From Nitrosomonas sp. Nm132 (GTDB lineage Bacteria; Pseudomonadota; Gammaproteobacteria; Burkholderiales; Nitrosomonadaceae), in NCBI RefSeq assembly GCF_900100485.1, contig NZ_FNDH01000006.1, forward strand, positions 51,531 through 115,530: DNA of 64,000 bases. The letters run 5' to 3'. Shown here piece after piece: positions 17,552-28,508 of the stretch. A model generated the notes under the pieces. The model saw only the letters and a list, made by a program, of their open reading frames with translations, searched no databases and had not been told where the DNA came from. Every line of letters starts with the position of its first letter. Position 1 is the first letter of the stretch. The position numbers and the translations under genes are program-made.

Positions 17552-17815
17552 TCAACCTGACATTGATTGACTGAATTCGGCTAAGATCGACCATCCACTC
17601 AGTGTCCCTTTGCGAATTTCGCCATCGGCAGGAATGTGTCGTTTGCAGGTGGTCATAGAATGGGAAGAAAGTAGGACAATCTGTATTGCCTCAGTGAAAC
17701 CTGCTCACCTCAAGCCGTTAAGACGTAAGCCTCAGCAAGCATCCGCCATGAGCTGTGGATACAACGATTAATCTGTTTTTTTTGTTTAAATGCGATTTTT
17801 TATTTGGAGAATGGT

Positions 17816-18295
17816 ATGGAACGCATTATTCTGAAGCTGTTTCTGGTTATGGCTGCTTTAGTAGCTGGTTGCACTCAACTGGCCGGAATAAAGCATAATC
17901 CCGACATCACCTTAGCTGGGATTGAGCTTGTTGAATTCGGACTCCTGGAGCAGCGATTCATCCTCAAGATGCGCATCCAGAATCCTAATGACATAGCGCT
18001 GCATATCAATGGCATTACCTTCGATGTCGAACTCAATGGAGTGGCTTTCGCCAAGGGCCTGTCCGATAAGGTCGTAATCGTGCCACGCTTGGGTGAAACG
18101 GTGATGGAAGTGAAAGCGACCAGCACCCTTGGAATGATATGGAAACAACTCGGTGAATTGCAGAAATCCAGCCGCGACAAGGTGGACTACCGACTATCTG
18201 GACGACTCTTCCTGCAGGGACTGGGCAGTGTTCCCTTTGAGCAGAAGGGCAACGTGTCTATGCCTAATGGCGCTGACGATTTAGAGAAGCTTTAA
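17816..18295 (+). CDS. LEA14-like (LEA type 2) lipoprotein
   Basis: About 159 residues. The N-terminus ends in the lipobox LVAGC, so the protein is a lipoprotein. The remainder is a water-stress/hypersensitive-response (LEA_2) beta-sandwich: KMRIQNPNDIALHINGITFD followed by a VELNG-type strand. Family members are periplasmic or outer-membrane lipoproteins of unclear, possibly stress-protective, role. The ATG at 17816 follows tttggaga; an upstream TTG at 17804 is less likely. The TAA stop is formed by the TTAA target into which MITE copy 2 inserted. Confidence 0.8.
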   Translation: MERIILKLFLVMAALVAGCTQLAGIKHNPDITLAGIELVEFGLLEQRFILKMRIQNPNDIALHINGITFDVELNGVAFAKGLSDKVVIVPRLGETVMEVKATSTLGMIWKQLGELQKSSRDKVDYRLSGRLFLQGLGSVPFEQKGNVSMPNGADDLEKL

Positions 18296-18461
18296 CCCGA
18301 ATATTTCATAAATTGGCACGTGCCCTCACTTGTCTTTTGATTAATAAGAAAGATTTTGCTCAGTCGGGTGTATGAATCACTACACCCCTCTTTCTCAAAA
18401 CTTCCCTATTAATCAAAATCCTGCGTGATCATCACGCGAATTTATGAAATATTCGGGTTAA
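18292..18461 (+). mobile_element. MITE copy 2 (162 bp plus TTAA duplication)
   Basis: Full copy with TTAA on both sides. The 19-bp terminal repeat is followed by the perfect palindrome GGCACGTGCC (18315-18324), and the right arm carries GCGTGATCATCACGC. Its left TTAA is also the stop codon of the LEA14 gene, so the insertion did not change the protein. Confidence 0.95.
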
Positions 18462-18571
18462 TCCTTCGTCATTTGATTGAACCAACCCGGGCAAAGCCAG
18501 CGCTGTGCAAGTGTCGTGGTAGGCAGGAGACCAGGAGCGACAACTTTCGCTAACATTGAAGAATTCTACTT

Positions 18572-18874
18572 TCATGGAAACAAGGGATACCGCGATATGC
18601 CAACCGCTATTGTATTGAGAAAGGAGCCTGCACTTATTCCATATGATCTATTCAGAATGCGAAGTTCTTCTAACCAGGCTTTCACATGTCCACCGCAACA
18701 TTTGACTTTGTAACGTTTATCAATTCCGTACACGTCTTTCCAGGTTTCGATTTTCCCGTTTAATTCAGTTGGCCTAAATTGCAACTCGGCATCCGTGGCC
18801 TTCAAACGATCAAGGTTGGATTTTTTGAGGTTTATTTTCAGTTTAATGCCGATATACCAAGCCAGATTATTTTG
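18572..18874 (-). other. Open frame continuing from the small gene downstream of zeta
   Basis: This frame follows directly after the TGA of the 61-residue gene and reads in phase with it (KINLKKSNLDRLKATDAELQ), so the two may once have been one longer protein. No domain is recognised, and its last third looks non-coding. Confidence 0.25.
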
Positions 18875-19060
18875 TCAGGAAAAATTTTCTGGTGTCTTTT
18901 GCGCATCTTCACCGATCTTCACCGGCCTGCCATCCCGCCAAACTATAGCGCACTGACCCAGGCAGCGTTTCTTTTCAGGCGCCTGTGATACAGCTTTCTG
19001 CAACGCATCCAGTATCATTTGACTCCCTTCAGAGGGCGTTCTTTTCAGAGTGATCTTCAT
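18875..19060 (-). CDS. Small protein encoded after the zeta-toxin remnant, possible antitoxin
   Basis: A 61-residue basic, helical protein (MKITLKRTPSEGSQMILDAL start) with a good aaaggaag Shine-Dalgarno. Its ATG overlaps the TGA of the zeta reading frame (ATGA), so it belonged to the toxin operon. An antitoxin role is inference from position and size. Confidence 0.5.
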   Translation of the reverse strand: MKITLKRTPSEGSQMILDALQKAVSQAPEKKRCLGQCAIVWRDGRPVKIGEDAQKTPENFS

Positions 19061-19631
19061 TGCGTGACTTCCTTTAATAACTTTTGATAATAAACTTCGT
19101 GGAAAATATCACGACTATCACTTTTCTGTTCAAATACTAAAATCTGGCTTTCACCATCATTCATGAAACAAATACAACTATCAACCTTATGGCTAATACA
19201 TTGATAAAATTGCCAAGGCTGCGTGAAAAACGCCGCTCGATATCGCGCAGCGGGATATTGTGACCGCCGTGCGCAACTCTTTCCGCCACATGCATTTTCG
19301 ACATGCCGATATTGGGTAAAGCAAGATAGATCAGCTCCACCTGCCATCCATCACGCCGTAGCCGATTGATCAGGCGTAAATAACTACGACCTGAGAGCGT
19401 AGTTTCGAATGCAAAATTTTCTCGGCGCTTGATGTTTTCTTCAATCTCGCTTAGAAAGATACGGCTTGCCGCAATAAGTTCTCGTTCCGGTGCCAGCGGG
19501 AAAAGACCCACCGCAATTAGATCGGTATTAACAATACTGGGTACAGTGTGCCACTTTAGGCAAATATTCCAATGCAAATGTGGTCTTACCCGAGCCATTA
19601 GGGTCGGCAATGATCCAGCAGTTGGGTATTA
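19057..19631 (-). pseudogene. Zeta-toxin-family kinase, frameshifted
   Basis: Homology is spread over three frames. The Walker A segment [20 protein letters not shown] comes first; then a second frame with [40 protein letters not shown] and [19 protein letters not shown]; then a third frame with [15 protein letters not shown] near the end. The order and content match the COG4185/zeta-toxin family of P-loop kinases. At least two frameshifts break it, and the usual glycine before the P-loop proline is Asp. It is a dead toxin gene. Confidence 0.75.
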
Positions 19632-19724
19632 CACCGCTTCCTTATGTTGTTTCAGTGTCCGTTTTATTTGGATGATCATAGGAGGTAAGCGGTTTGTGAT
19701 GATAAGTCCAGAGGTGAAGGTCAT
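19629..19724 (-). pseudogene. Short ORF upstream of zeta, possible antitoxin remnant
   Basis: A 31-codon frame (starts MTFTSGLIIT, ends TLKQHKEAV) lies behind gggaaaatag and ends where the zeta frame begins. Position and overlap suggest the first gene of the old toxin-antitoxin operon, perhaps truncated. Confidence 0.3.
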
Positions 19725-19931
19725 ATCTATTTTCCCGGCATCCTTGGCAAACGTAGTTTACAGATCGTTTAAACGGGCATTTGATCCGCTCAGTCGTTTA
19801 TAAACCTGGCTCCCTAGTCAAGTTGAATTCCATTTGTTACTGGTACAGTGTTGATAAAAACCTGCCACATCCTTAAGCAGCTGTTTTCGCATATACATTT
19901 CCTGGAGAACCATACTAAATCTAGCTCCCTA

Positions 19932-22900
19932 TCAATCATTATCTAGAAAATCGAAATGTCCAATGCGCAAAATGTTTTCTTGTGCACGTTTAGCATTTTC
20001 CTGAATCTGCAAATCTCCGCTATTAAGACCTGCCTTTAGGATTGGTTTTGCTTTGTCAACTTGTATATAGAGATTACCGTTCTGATCAAGCCAATCCGTG
20101 ATCTTAGCAAAGCATTCAACGACCTGAGCCGTATGGCTTGCGAGCAGTTTGTTCAACGTTTCCAATACAACCGAAAGGTGCGCATCCTTTGCTCGACAGA
20201 CATCAAGTATCTTCGAATAGGTATTCAAACGCCAATCAGGATCAAGGCATTCTGCAGCCAGCCAGTAGGTAAATTTCTGTAATTCGTTTGGTTCGTTAAC
20301 TTCAAATCGCCAATCGAAAAAAGCAGTGATGCGCTCAACCAAACCGGTTTCCAAAAAATTCCCGCTATTTTTCAACGAACGACCGGCATATTCAAAAAGA
20401 TTTACCCAGCTTTCGCGGTTTCCAGCCGTCTTTTCATAGAATCTTTCCAGCAAGCTATCTTCGCCTTTTAGTAGAAAGACTTCCCACAGATAGTAGGTGA
20501 ATAGGTGTTGTCCAAGATTATCAGCAACTTTTGTTTCAGACGGCTTCATGGTTTCCAATTCTTCCAAATGATCGAGCGCGAACACAAAATCTTCATTCAG
20601 AGTGACAAAGATCTGCTTGATTGGGTGATTAAATCGCAAATAATTGCCAAAAGCTTGCAGCCAAAAGATAATATTTTCCTGTGGAAAAAAATTTGCTTTG
20701 TGTTGAATCGCCCAATTTTGATTCAAATTATAAATGCGGACAAAATTCACACCAAGAATTGCGTATTCCGGTTTTGTAAGTGGAAATTTCGTGTCGGACT
20801 TAAAACGTTCTTCGAGTATTTTCGTAACTTCCGGCACTAAATCTTCTGGTAAGTAACGGCGCACCCAGAAACCAAAATTGACAAGCTTTTCCAATGCTAA
20901 GCTTCGAATGTTATTAAGCGCCTCTGTGATTGGATCATCGCGATTCAAAATAACTGGTTTATTACGATCCAATCGCCAGTCAAACTGGATACATAACAAA
21001 CGCAGTAACTTTGCCAAACTATCTCTTGCGCTAACTGGAGTATTGCTATCCTTATCTAAACATGCGTCAAGAAAATCTATCACAGCACGCCGCGAACTTC
21101 GCCAGTCTGGATTTTCTTTTAATTCATCGCTTCGCCTCAATTCTTCCCCGCTATCAATGTCGGGATGTGATAAAACCCAATTGCAGACTTCAATCCATTG
21201 CTCCAGCTTTTCGAAATGGTGTTCCTTTACAAGATCCTGCAAGGCTTTAATCAAAAATCTGATGTAAATAGGCCTTTCAATGCGCTTGTAATTTTCTAAC
21301 CAAAATGCCAAGCGATCCGCATTTGCAACAATCGTATTTCTGAAAACTGATTGAAAAGCTCCAGCTAATGCTTCAATGTTGATTTCAATCAACCAATCGT
21401 TCTTGTCATGATGTATTTCCTGCCAGTCGTTGATGTACTTGAGTAGTTCCTCATCTTTAAGCTTGGACAATTCTTCGGGTGACTGCGGGCTCTGGTAAGA
21501 GACTCTTCCGCACTGTGTTTTTCCCATGGGTGCATAGTCTTCATCAGATAATGGCTTATCCTTCAATGCATTTTCGAGCTCATTGAAGTGGCTTTGATAC
21601 TTTCCACTTAGCAAGTTTTTAAAAGGATGTAATTGTTTCCGATGGAAATGGCGTTGCCGTTGCTGGAATTTCTCTTCAGTAAAACCTTCTCCCATCCATT
21701 CACGGAAATCTTCTTTCGGTGGGCCACTTAAAATAGCATCGAAAATTTCCGCTCGCTCCGCTTCGCTAAGAAAGAGAACACCGAAATACTCGCAGGCTTT
21801 ACGGATCATCAATTGGAATTCTTGGTGATAATCCCACTTGTCGTAATCTTTGTACTCTAGAATGAATTCACGGATCCAGGGTAAGGTTTGATCGCTCGGA
21901 TTTTGCGCGTAAAGATGCTGGCGTAAACGCTTAAAAACTTTCCACTGCTGGTTCCGCAAAGCTTGGTCAAGTGCTTCAATTAAATCAGGGGGCTTTTCAT
22001 AAACTTTCTCGCACGCATAGGTCAAGGTATGAACCAAGGTTTCTTTGGATATCTGATAATCCCGATCCGGGCGATCCAGGTGACGGCACCATATCTCGGA
22101 AAAATCTTCATCGCTACCCTTTTCGAGGTCATCGAGGTGGATGCTTAGCCGGATCATACTCGCAGTCGCGTCAATCAAGATACGGGCGACTTGGTAAGGT
22201 TCCTGTTCGGTCAGTGGACGGATGCCGTTTTCGAGAATCTGCTGATATTCCCATTCATGAAAGCGCGGGTTTGGTTCCAATGAAGCCCTCCAGCCATCAT
22301 CAGGACTTTCTTTTCTGTGTTTTTGTTTTTCTTTCGTTTTTGGATCAGGAAGAAACTCGACAAGTTTGAATAAGAATGAAGTAGCAAATTCAGAAAGCTC
22401 TTTATCGAAGAAAAAAGGTTTTTTAAGCAATCCAATGATTTTGTCATGCCCCCAATGAATATTATCGATAAACGATAAAATCTTGTGAGAAAATCTGACG
22501 ATAATATTAGCTGAATCCGATTTCAGCACAATTTCAACTATGCCCTCCAATACACGGAAATTGTTTGTATCAGGGATCTTTTCAATTTCAGCAAGAGTCT
22601 TTTCTGGAGCAGCTTCGTACACGCGCACAAGGTAGTAGAGTGGAGGCCAGTCTGGTATTCGGTAACTGCCTTCTGCTGTTTTCTCAACTTCTGGAGGGTT
22701 TTGGAAAAATCCTTGTGATGAAAGATGATCAAGCCAAATGGGATCACGGGCATTTTGAAAAAAGTAATCGTAGTTTGATCCACGACTCCGCAATAGCTGG
22801 AGAACCCGTCCGATTTCAATAGATGTTACATCATTGCCTCGACCAAGAATTGCCTTCAGTTCGGTCAAATCTTCAGTAGTTATCGGTTTAGTGGGATCAA

Positions 22901-23519
22901 TCGGTTCAGGTTCGCGATCTTCGCCTGAAAATTCAGGCTTAAATGCTTCTACGTACTTATTTAGATCAGTAAAACACCAAATGTAACGACGGTTAATACA
23001 AGCTTTATAAAAACCACTATCTTTGCTAATGACTGCAATATTTGCTTTGTGTTCCTTATGATAATGATCTAGCGTGCTCAGGATGAAAGCATCGGGAAAT
23101 TCCTTTAGTTTCTTGGGTTCAAATGGTAGTTCAATATTGAAATACCAATCGATCACATCATCCAAACATCCGACAAGCGGAAGCTTTTCCACGATGAAAT
23201 GCTTCTTGAAGTCCTCCCACTGCTGAACCATTGTAGTAAGACACTGTGTTTCTAAATCCTTTTGGGACGGAATATCATTTAAGGATAATGAGTTAATGGG
23301 GTGTGCATTGTATGCATCCAAAAGATCATTTGTGGCTTTAGTTGCTTGATTATTGTAATGTCTGAGTAACTCCCTTTCCATAATTTCAGGAACGAGAAGT
23401 CGGATACCTTCTTTTACGAATGTGTCAATTAGTAGGATAAATGCTTTGGAATCCAATCTGAGACTCTGACCTTTGAACACTTCTGTATCGATATAAAGCG
23501 CTGTAGGAACGTGTCTCAT
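19932..23519 (-). CDS. Giant PIN-domain protein with a ~1000-residue helical C-terminus
   Basis: A 1195-residue protein. Residues 1-185 form a PIN-like nuclease domain of the DUF4935 type, with acidic residues in the expected order: Asp11 (LYIDTEVF), Glu45/Glu48 (LLVPEIMEREL), Asp143 (EFPDAFILS) and Asp167 (VISKDSGFY). Residues from about 210 on are almost entirely alpha-helical, including a block around 255-330 (DPIWLDHLSSQGFFQNPPEV, then PDWPPLYYLVRVYEAAPEKT) that resembles helical-repeat modules seen in large STAND-like and defence proteins. No NTPase P-loop is seen. It is a single gene flanked by toxin-antitoxin debris. An RNase effector with a built-in sensor is the natural hypothesis; nothing proves it. 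Confidence 0.7.
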   Translation of the reverse strand: MRHVPTALYIDTEVFKGQSLRLDSKAFILLIDTFVKEGIRLLVPEIMERELLRHYNNQATKATNDLLDAYNAHPINSLSLNDIPSQKDLETQCLTTMVQQWEDFKKHFIVEKLPLVGCLDDVIDWYFNIELPFEPKKLKEFPDAFILSTLDHYHKEHKANIAVISKDSGFYKACINRRYIWCFTDLNKYVEAFKPEFSGEDREPEPIDPTKPITTEDLTELKAILGRGNDVTSIEIGRVLQLLRSRGSNYDYFFQNARDPIWLDHLSSQGFFQNPPEVEKTAEGSYRIPDWPPLYYLVRVYEAAPEKTLAEIEKIPDTNNFRVLEGIVEIVLKSDSANIIVRFSHKILSFIDNIHWGHDKIIGLLKKPFFFDKELSEFATSFLFKLVEFLPDPKTKEKQKHRKESPDDGWRASLEPNPRFHEWEYQQILENGIRPLTEQEPYQVARILIDATASMIRLSIHLDDLEKGSDEDFSEIWCRHLDRPDRDYQISKETLVHTLTYACEKVYEKPPDLIEALDQALRNQQWKVFKRLRQHLYAQNPSDQTLPWIREFILEYKDYDKWDYHQEFQLMIRKACEYFGVLFLSEAERAEIFDAILSGPPKEDFREWMGEGFTEEKFQQRQRHFHRKQLHPFKNLLSGKYQSHFNELENALKDKPLSDEDYAPMGKTQCGRVSYQSPQSPEELSKLKDEELLKYINDWQEIHHDKNDWLIEINIEALAGAFQSVFRNTIVANADRLAFWLENYKRIERPIYIRFLIKALQDLVKEHHFEKLEQWIEVCNWVLSHPDIDSGEELRRSDELKENPDWRSSRRAVIDFLDACLDKDSNTPVSARDSLAKLLRLLCIQFDWRLDRNKPVILNRDDPITEALNNIRSLALEKLVNFGFWVRRYLPEDLVPEVTKILEERFKSDTKFPLTKPEYAILGVNFVRIYNLNQNWAIQHKANFFPQENIIFWLQAFGNYLRFNHPIKQIFVTLNEDFVFALDHLEELETMKPSETKVADNLGQHLFTYYLWEVFLLKGEDSLLERFYEKTAGNRESWVNLFEYAGRSLKNSGNFLETGLVERITAFFDWRFEVNEPNELQKFTYWLAAECLDPDWRLNTYSKILDVCRAKDAHLSVVLETLNKLLASHTAQVVECFAKITDWLDQNGNLYIQVDKAKPILKAGLNSGDLQIQENAKRAQENILRIGHFDFLDND

Positions 23520-23682
23520 AAAATTTTATCTTCGTTATTACTTTGATACATATTAATCTCAGCGGTACCTGCGACAAATCCAACTCACCCTTAAATGCGC
23601 TCCGGACGAGTGTTCCATAGACATTTTCCAGTCTGAAAGAGCTTCGCTGGTAAGTTATCCAAACTTAATCTCGATGATCCAA

Positions 23683-26600
23683 TTAACGCTTAACCAACAT
23701 CACCTCAACCGTATTCACTTCGCCGTTGCGCAAGTATTGCAGCACGGTTTTCTGCCCCGCCTCAAGCGTTCTCAGGATATTGGCATACGATGCCAGATCG
23801 CTGATCAGTTGGCCAGCCAGTTGAATCAGAATGTCGCCTGCCTGTAACTGCGCCTGATGTGCCGGGGAACCATGGATAACGTTATCCACGCGCACGCCTT
23901 CGCCTTGATGGGAGAAATCCGGCACCGTGCCGAGGCTGGCCCGGCGTTTATCCTTTGCTGGTGTGGATTCAGGTTGCGCATTTTCAGTGTTCAGAATGAC
24001 GGTCAGAGGTTCGACGCGGTTGGCCAGATATTCGGTTGCTTCCTTGAGGATGGCAGCCACTTTCACGAGTCCGGCTGCATCGATTTTATCTACGGTATCG
24101 CCGGGAGCGTGATAGTCTTCATGTGCGCTGGCGAAAAACTGGACGGCAGGCACGCCCGCTTTGATGAAAGCGGCCTGATCGCTGGAACCGAAATCATTCT
24201 GCACAGCGTTGATGGGAATACCCGTGACAAAGCCTGCGCCGCGAAAAACATGCACCAGTTCACGAGCAGTGCCGGCGCCGAACAGGGTAACCGGATTGTT
24301 GCCCAACCGCCCTACCGTATCCAGATTCAGCATCGCGGCTATTTTTTCTACCGGATAGTTTATTGCATTGTTAACGTAATGCGTTGAACCCAGCAGACTG
24401 GCTTCTTCACCCGTAAAAGCGACAAAAATGATGGTACGTTGCGGCTGCCACTTAGCGGCGATCTGCCGCGCCAGCTCCAGCATGACTGCAATCCCGCTGG
24501 CATTGTCATCTGCACCGTAATGAATTTTCCCCTGGTTAGCGGCGCGCACATCCGGCCAGCCCATGCCCAGGTGGTCATAATGCGCACCAATCACCAGACT
24601 TTGCCCGGCTAATTCTGGATTAGTGCCAGGCAAAATTCCGATTACATTACGCAAAGTGAGTTTTCCTTTCGGTGCGCCCACATCCTGCTGCCAGATCTGG
24701 TAATAACTGTTGTCATCTCCACCGGGCAGCAGGCCAGCCTGCTGAAAGTTCTGTGCGATATACTCTGCGGCGGTATCCAATTCCGGACTGCCCAATTCAC
24801 GTCCTTTAAAGGCTTCGCTGGCTAAATGGGTGATATCCACTAGCATGCGGCTTTCAGAAAACAGCGGGGGTAACTCCGCCAATGCGCGGCGGGGTGCCAA
24901 AGTGCCCACGTGGGTGGAAGTAAACGATACCTCATCTTTCTGCTTGATCAACTGGGTTAAGGGTGATTGAGTAACAGGCCATTGACCTTTGCTCACATTA
25001 GTCAGCTCATCGCCTTCAAAGACCAGGTAACTGTATTTGCGGTAATGCGGCAGCTTTCTGGCCAATTCTGCAATCGCCTTGGGATGATCGGATGCCACCC
25101 ATAATAGGGTTTTATCCGGGTTGGCGGGTTGTCTTGCTGTCAGTACAATGGCGTGCTTTGCCTGCTGATAAGTTTGCTGATCCAGCTGCAGCGCGCCTGA
25201 GCGATAAGCCACACCTTGTCCTGACAAAGTAGTGACCAACGCCTGGCTGAATCTATTTTGCCAGCCCATGATCCAGACCGTCCGATCGGTGGGCAGCGTA
25301 TTCAGTTGATCATCGCGCACCACTTCCAGCAGACCGGATTGGGTTTTTTGCCAATTTGTTGCCAGCAACTGATACGCCTGTAATATTTCCTGATCCGCTT
25401 TAGCTGGCAGCACTAATAAGGGTTTTTCCGCGCCAAATCCTTGGGACAAGGCGGAAGGGATTTCGCGGCTATCCAAACGCCTGAACACATCAAACTGCGG
25501 ATCAATGTCGATGCGCACGGGTCGCGCATGCAAATCCAGTTCGATCATTTGGGTAGGCTGATTGAGGGTGATTTGAGTCTGATAAGCTTGCGCTTCCCCT
25601 TGCAGATGAACAGCGACAGGCACAGTGAGCTGGTAGGGTATGCCTTGCTGGGTTTGTTTGATGACCGCCTTGAGCTTAAATCCTTGGGCTGTGGGTTCGG
25701 CTTGTGCATCTTGCAGCAAGAGATTGGGAGCGCCACTGTGATAGACCCATTGGTAAAAAAACGGAGAAAAATCCTTGCCCGTGAGTGAGTTAAAGGTCGT
25801 CTTTAAATCCTCGAAAGTGGCTTGCTTGAATTTAAACTGTTTATAAAAAGCGCGTAACACCCGGACAAAGTCCTCATCCCCGAGCTCTTGTCGCAACATG
25901 TGAAAAAACATCATGGTTTTTCCATAGCCCACGGCTTCTGAGCTGGAGCTATGACGCGAAGTAAATTGAGCAATGGGGAAGTCTTTTTCCTTACTCACAA
26001 AATCAGTATATTTTTGCAGCACATCGCGGCGATACTCCTCACCTTTGCCGCCTTGCTCGCTCACCAGGTGATCAGCGAGATAGGCAGTCAATCCTTCCGA
26101 CCAATTCCCTTTGGCATAATCGACAAATACGCCATTCCCCCAATAATTATGCAAAATTTCATGCGGATAGGAAGAATGCAGAATGAAAGGAAAACGAACT
26201 ACTTTGGGGCCAAGTAGCGTAAAAGAAGGCATGCCGTAGCCGGTTTCCCAGAAATTCTCGACCAGGGCAAATTTTGAATACGGGTAAGGCCCCAGCAGCT
26301 TGTTATACATGGCAATATATTGAGCGGTGGTATCCAGATATTTCTGGGCTAATGCTTCATCCGCACTGCGCAAATAAACGAATGCATTCACCGCGCCCGC
26401 TGATTGTGTGTAGCGCTGATATCGCCCCGCTACGATGTAGATGTCATCCTGCGGCTGTTTCTCTTCCCAAATTACATTGTGGGTCGTTTTTGTTTTTTGC
26501 TCACGCACCAAGGTGCCCTGGCTAATGATGTCCCAGTCGGCTGGCACTTGAATATTCAAGTTAAATGACACCATGGCATCCTCAAACTGCGGATACCAGG

Positions 26601-27069
26601 CGGTAGAATTGGCCAGAAAAACCCCTTCATTTGAGATGAGCCCAGGGGTGTAACTGAAACTGCGTGCGTATTCCAGAGCGGGGCCTTGCACGGCGTGATT
26701 GATTTTTCCGTTGAAAGTTAAAGTAAATTCTTCTTGTTGTGGCGGCAAGGTCAAAGTGTACAGTTTTAATGGAACCGGTCTGGCACTCAAAGCAGCATTA
26801 CTTTTCTGTAAGGTAAGATGCGCACCTTCCACTTCAGTCACCGTTAAATCGGCATGCAGGCTGAAATCAAGCTGAATCGCTGTGGGTTGATTCCGGTAGC
26901 GTTCCGGAACGCGCACCTGATCTTTTAGCCGGATCTCAGAAGTATCTGGCGAGAGCGTAATTTCCATCTGATGATGAAATGTCTCGCTGCTTGCAAACAC
27001 CGTTACGCCATAGAGTAAGCAACTGATGATGAAACCCCATGTCACACTCAATTTGATCGATTTTTTCAT
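23683..27069 (-). CDS. Secreted M1-like / M28 / PDZ fusion metallopeptidase
   Basis: A 1128-residue exported protein (signal peptide about residues 1-26). The first half is a gluzincin M1-like aminopeptidase: [10 protein letters not shown] at 303-312 with the third ligand Glu325 in NWSEGL; GYGMPSF stands in place of the usual GAMEN exopeptidase motif. The second half is an M28 di-zinc aminopeptidase with [34 protein letters not shown] and [10 protein letters not shown]. The last 90 residues form a PDZ domain ([20 protein letters not shown]). Having two peptidase domains in one chain is unusual. It is divergent from a PD40 propeller gene, and the two could act on the same periplasmic peptides. 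Confidence 0.88.
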   Translation of the reverse strand: MKKSIKLSVTWGFIISCLLYGVTVFASSETFHHQMEITLSPDTSEIRLKDQVRVPERYRNQPTAIQLDFSLHADLTVTEVEGAHLTLQKSNAALSARPVPLKLYTLTLPPQQEEFTLTFNGKINHAVQGPALEYARSFSYTPGLISNEGVFLANSTAWYPQFEDAMVSFNLNIQVPADWDIISQGTLVREQKTKTTHNVIWEEKQPQDDIYIVAGRYQRYTQSAGAVNAFVYLRSADEALAQKYLDTTAQYIAMYNKLLGPYPYSKFALVENFWETGYGMPSFTLLGPKVVRFPFILHSSYPHEILHNYWGNGVFVDYAKGNWSEGLTAYLADHLVSEQGGKGEEYRRDVLQKYTDFVSKEKDFPIAQFTSRHSSSSEAVGYGKTMMFFHMLRQELGDEDFVRVLRAFYKQFKFKQATFEDLKTTFNSLTGKDFSPFFYQWVYHSGAPNLLLQDAQAEPTAQGFKLKAVIKQTQQGIPYQLTVPVAVHLQGEAQAYQTQITLNQPTQMIELDLHARPVRIDIDPQFDVFRRLDSREIPSALSQGFGAEKPLLVLPAKADQEILQAYQLLATNWQKTQSGLLEVVRDDQLNTLPTDRTVWIMGWQNRFSQALVTTLSGQGVAYRSGALQLDQQTYQQAKHAIVLTARQPANPDKTLLWVASDHPKAIAELARKLPHYRKYSYLVFEGDELTNVSKGQWPVTQSPLTQLIKQKDEVSFTSTHVGTLAPRRALAELPPLFSESRMLVDITHLASEAFKGRELGSPELDTAAEYIAQNFQQAGLLPGGDDNSYYQIWQQDVGAPKGKLTLRNVIGILPGTNPELAGQSLVIGAHYDHLGMGWPDVRAANQGKIHYGADDNASGIAVMLELARQIAAKWQPQRTIIFVAFTGEEASLLGSTHYVNNAINYPVEKIAAMLNLDTVGRLGNNPVTLFGAGTARELVHVFRGAGFVTGIPINAVQNDFGSSDQAAFIKAGVPAVQFFASAHEDYHAPGDTVDKIDAAGLVKVAAILKEATEYLANRVEPLTVILNTENAQPESTPAKDKRRASLGTVPDFSHQGEGVRVDNVIHGSPAHQAQLQAGDILIQLAGQLISDLASYANILRTLEAGQKTVLQYLRNGEVNTVEVMLVKR

Positions 27070-27231
27070 TCTTTAAATTTTATAGCTATTTGTTATTCAA
27101 CTTATTCTGACGGATATTGACGTGATCACCAAACCCTTCCGGAACAGCTTGTTGGAAATGACATCTTGTTTACTTTCTTTTTAAAGCTATGTTTAAATGA
27201 TTTTTCTTTAGCAACGAGGCTTATAAGTCAA

Positions 27232-28341
27232 ATGAAAAATTTTACACAGAAATCTTCTTTTACTGATTCTCCATTATTGATCAAGAAACTGTTAGCAGCG
27301 CTTTTTTTCTTTACCGCGGCCCATGCCAGTGCAGCAGATCTTATTACCGAGGAGTATCAGCTTTCAGATAAGGAAGTCAGAGTCGGCGAAGCCTATTATC
27401 GTGCAGATATGCAGTGGATGGCTTATCAGGCTGAAGTATCCGATGAAAATCCATTTTATCAGATTTACCTGAAGAATCTGGTGAGTGGAAAAGTTCAGCA
27501 AGTATCGCCCGGTACCGGTAAAACCACTTGTTCGTGGGTGCATCCTTCACAAGAAAAAGTGTTGTTTTCCTCTACCCATGAAGACCCTGATGCCAAAACC
27601 AAGATGACCGCCGAAATTAAAAGAAGAAAATCCGGCGAGCGGCAATCCTACGCCTGGGATTATGATGAGTTTTATGATATCTATGAGACTGATTTTGAAG
27701 GTGGAAAGATCAGGAACCTCACCAATACCCTGGGCTATGATGCGGAAGCCTCCTGGTCTCCTGATGGCAAACTGATCGCATTCGCCTCCAATCGCAGGGC
27801 CTACACCGAACAATTATCCGAGGAAGAAACAGCGCTTTTCAAAAAGGATCCTTCCTCTTTAATCGATATATACATCATGAATGCGGATGGCTCCACCGTA
27901 AAAAGATTAACCCATACACAAAGCTATGATGGCGGTCCATTTTTCAGTCCGGATGGCAAGAAAATCGTTTGGCGCCGCTTTTCAGCCAATGGCAGAGAAG
28001 CGGAAATATTTACCATGAACATCGATGGATCGGACCAGAAACAAATTACCCATCTCAAAATGATGTCCTGGGCGCCCTTCTATCATCCTTCCGGAAAATA
28101 CATCATTTTCTCGACCAACGTCCATGGACACCGGAATTTTGAGCTTTACATCGTCGATGCGGAAGGCAACAAAGAGCCTGTGCGTGTGACGGACAAGGAA
28201 GGTTTTGACGGCCTGCCGGTATTTACGCCCGATGGCAAATATCTGACCTGGACCAGCGACCGTACACCCGAGAAAAAAGGTCATCTCTTTCACGCAAAAT
28301 GGAATCATGAAAAAGCGCTAGAGAGTCTTTCCTTACAATAA
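27232..28341 (+). CDS. Periplasmic TolB-like (PD40) beta-propeller protein
   Basis: About 369 residues: a signal-like N-terminus (LLAALFFFTAAHASA), then repeated propeller blades with the PD40 signature, e.g. ASWSPDGKLIAFASNR, FFSPDGKKIVWRR, FYHPSGKYIIFSTN and VFTPDGKYLTWTSD. Such domains often accompany or are fused to M28 and S9 peptidases; here the gene is divergent from an M1-M28-PDZ peptidase. The ATG at 27232 with upstream gagg is preferred over a TTG at 27166. Confidence 0.83.
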   Translation: MKNFTQKSSFTDSPLLIKKLLAALFFFTAAHASAADLITEEYQLSDKEVRVGEAYYRADMQWMAYQAEVSDENPFYQIYLKNLVSGKVQQVSPGTGKTTCSWVHPSQEKVLFSSTHEDPDAKTKMTAEIKRRKSGERQSYAWDYDEFYDIYETDFEGGKIRNLTNTLGYDAEASWSPDGKLIAFASNRRAYTEQLSEEETALFKKDPSSLIDIYIMNADGSTVKRLTHTQSYDGGPFFSPDGKKIVWRRFSANGREAEIFTMNIDGSDQKQITHLKMMSWAPFYHPSGKYIIFSTNVHGHRNFELYIVDAEGNKEPVRVTDKEGFDGLPVFTPDGKYLTWTSDRTPEKKGHLFHAKWNHEKALESLSLQ

Positions 28342-28508
28342 AGTGATTAATTAAATCAATGGCAAGAAAAGACGCTTCATTTGAGTCTGTTCTTCCTGAT
28401 GCGACTGAAGGAGCGTTATTCAGGCTCAACTGTGCTTATTCACCAGCGCAAGATTCTCGCAACTCGCCATTGTGTATTGTGCGACAGATTGATTGAGAGA
28501 AACAGGAT

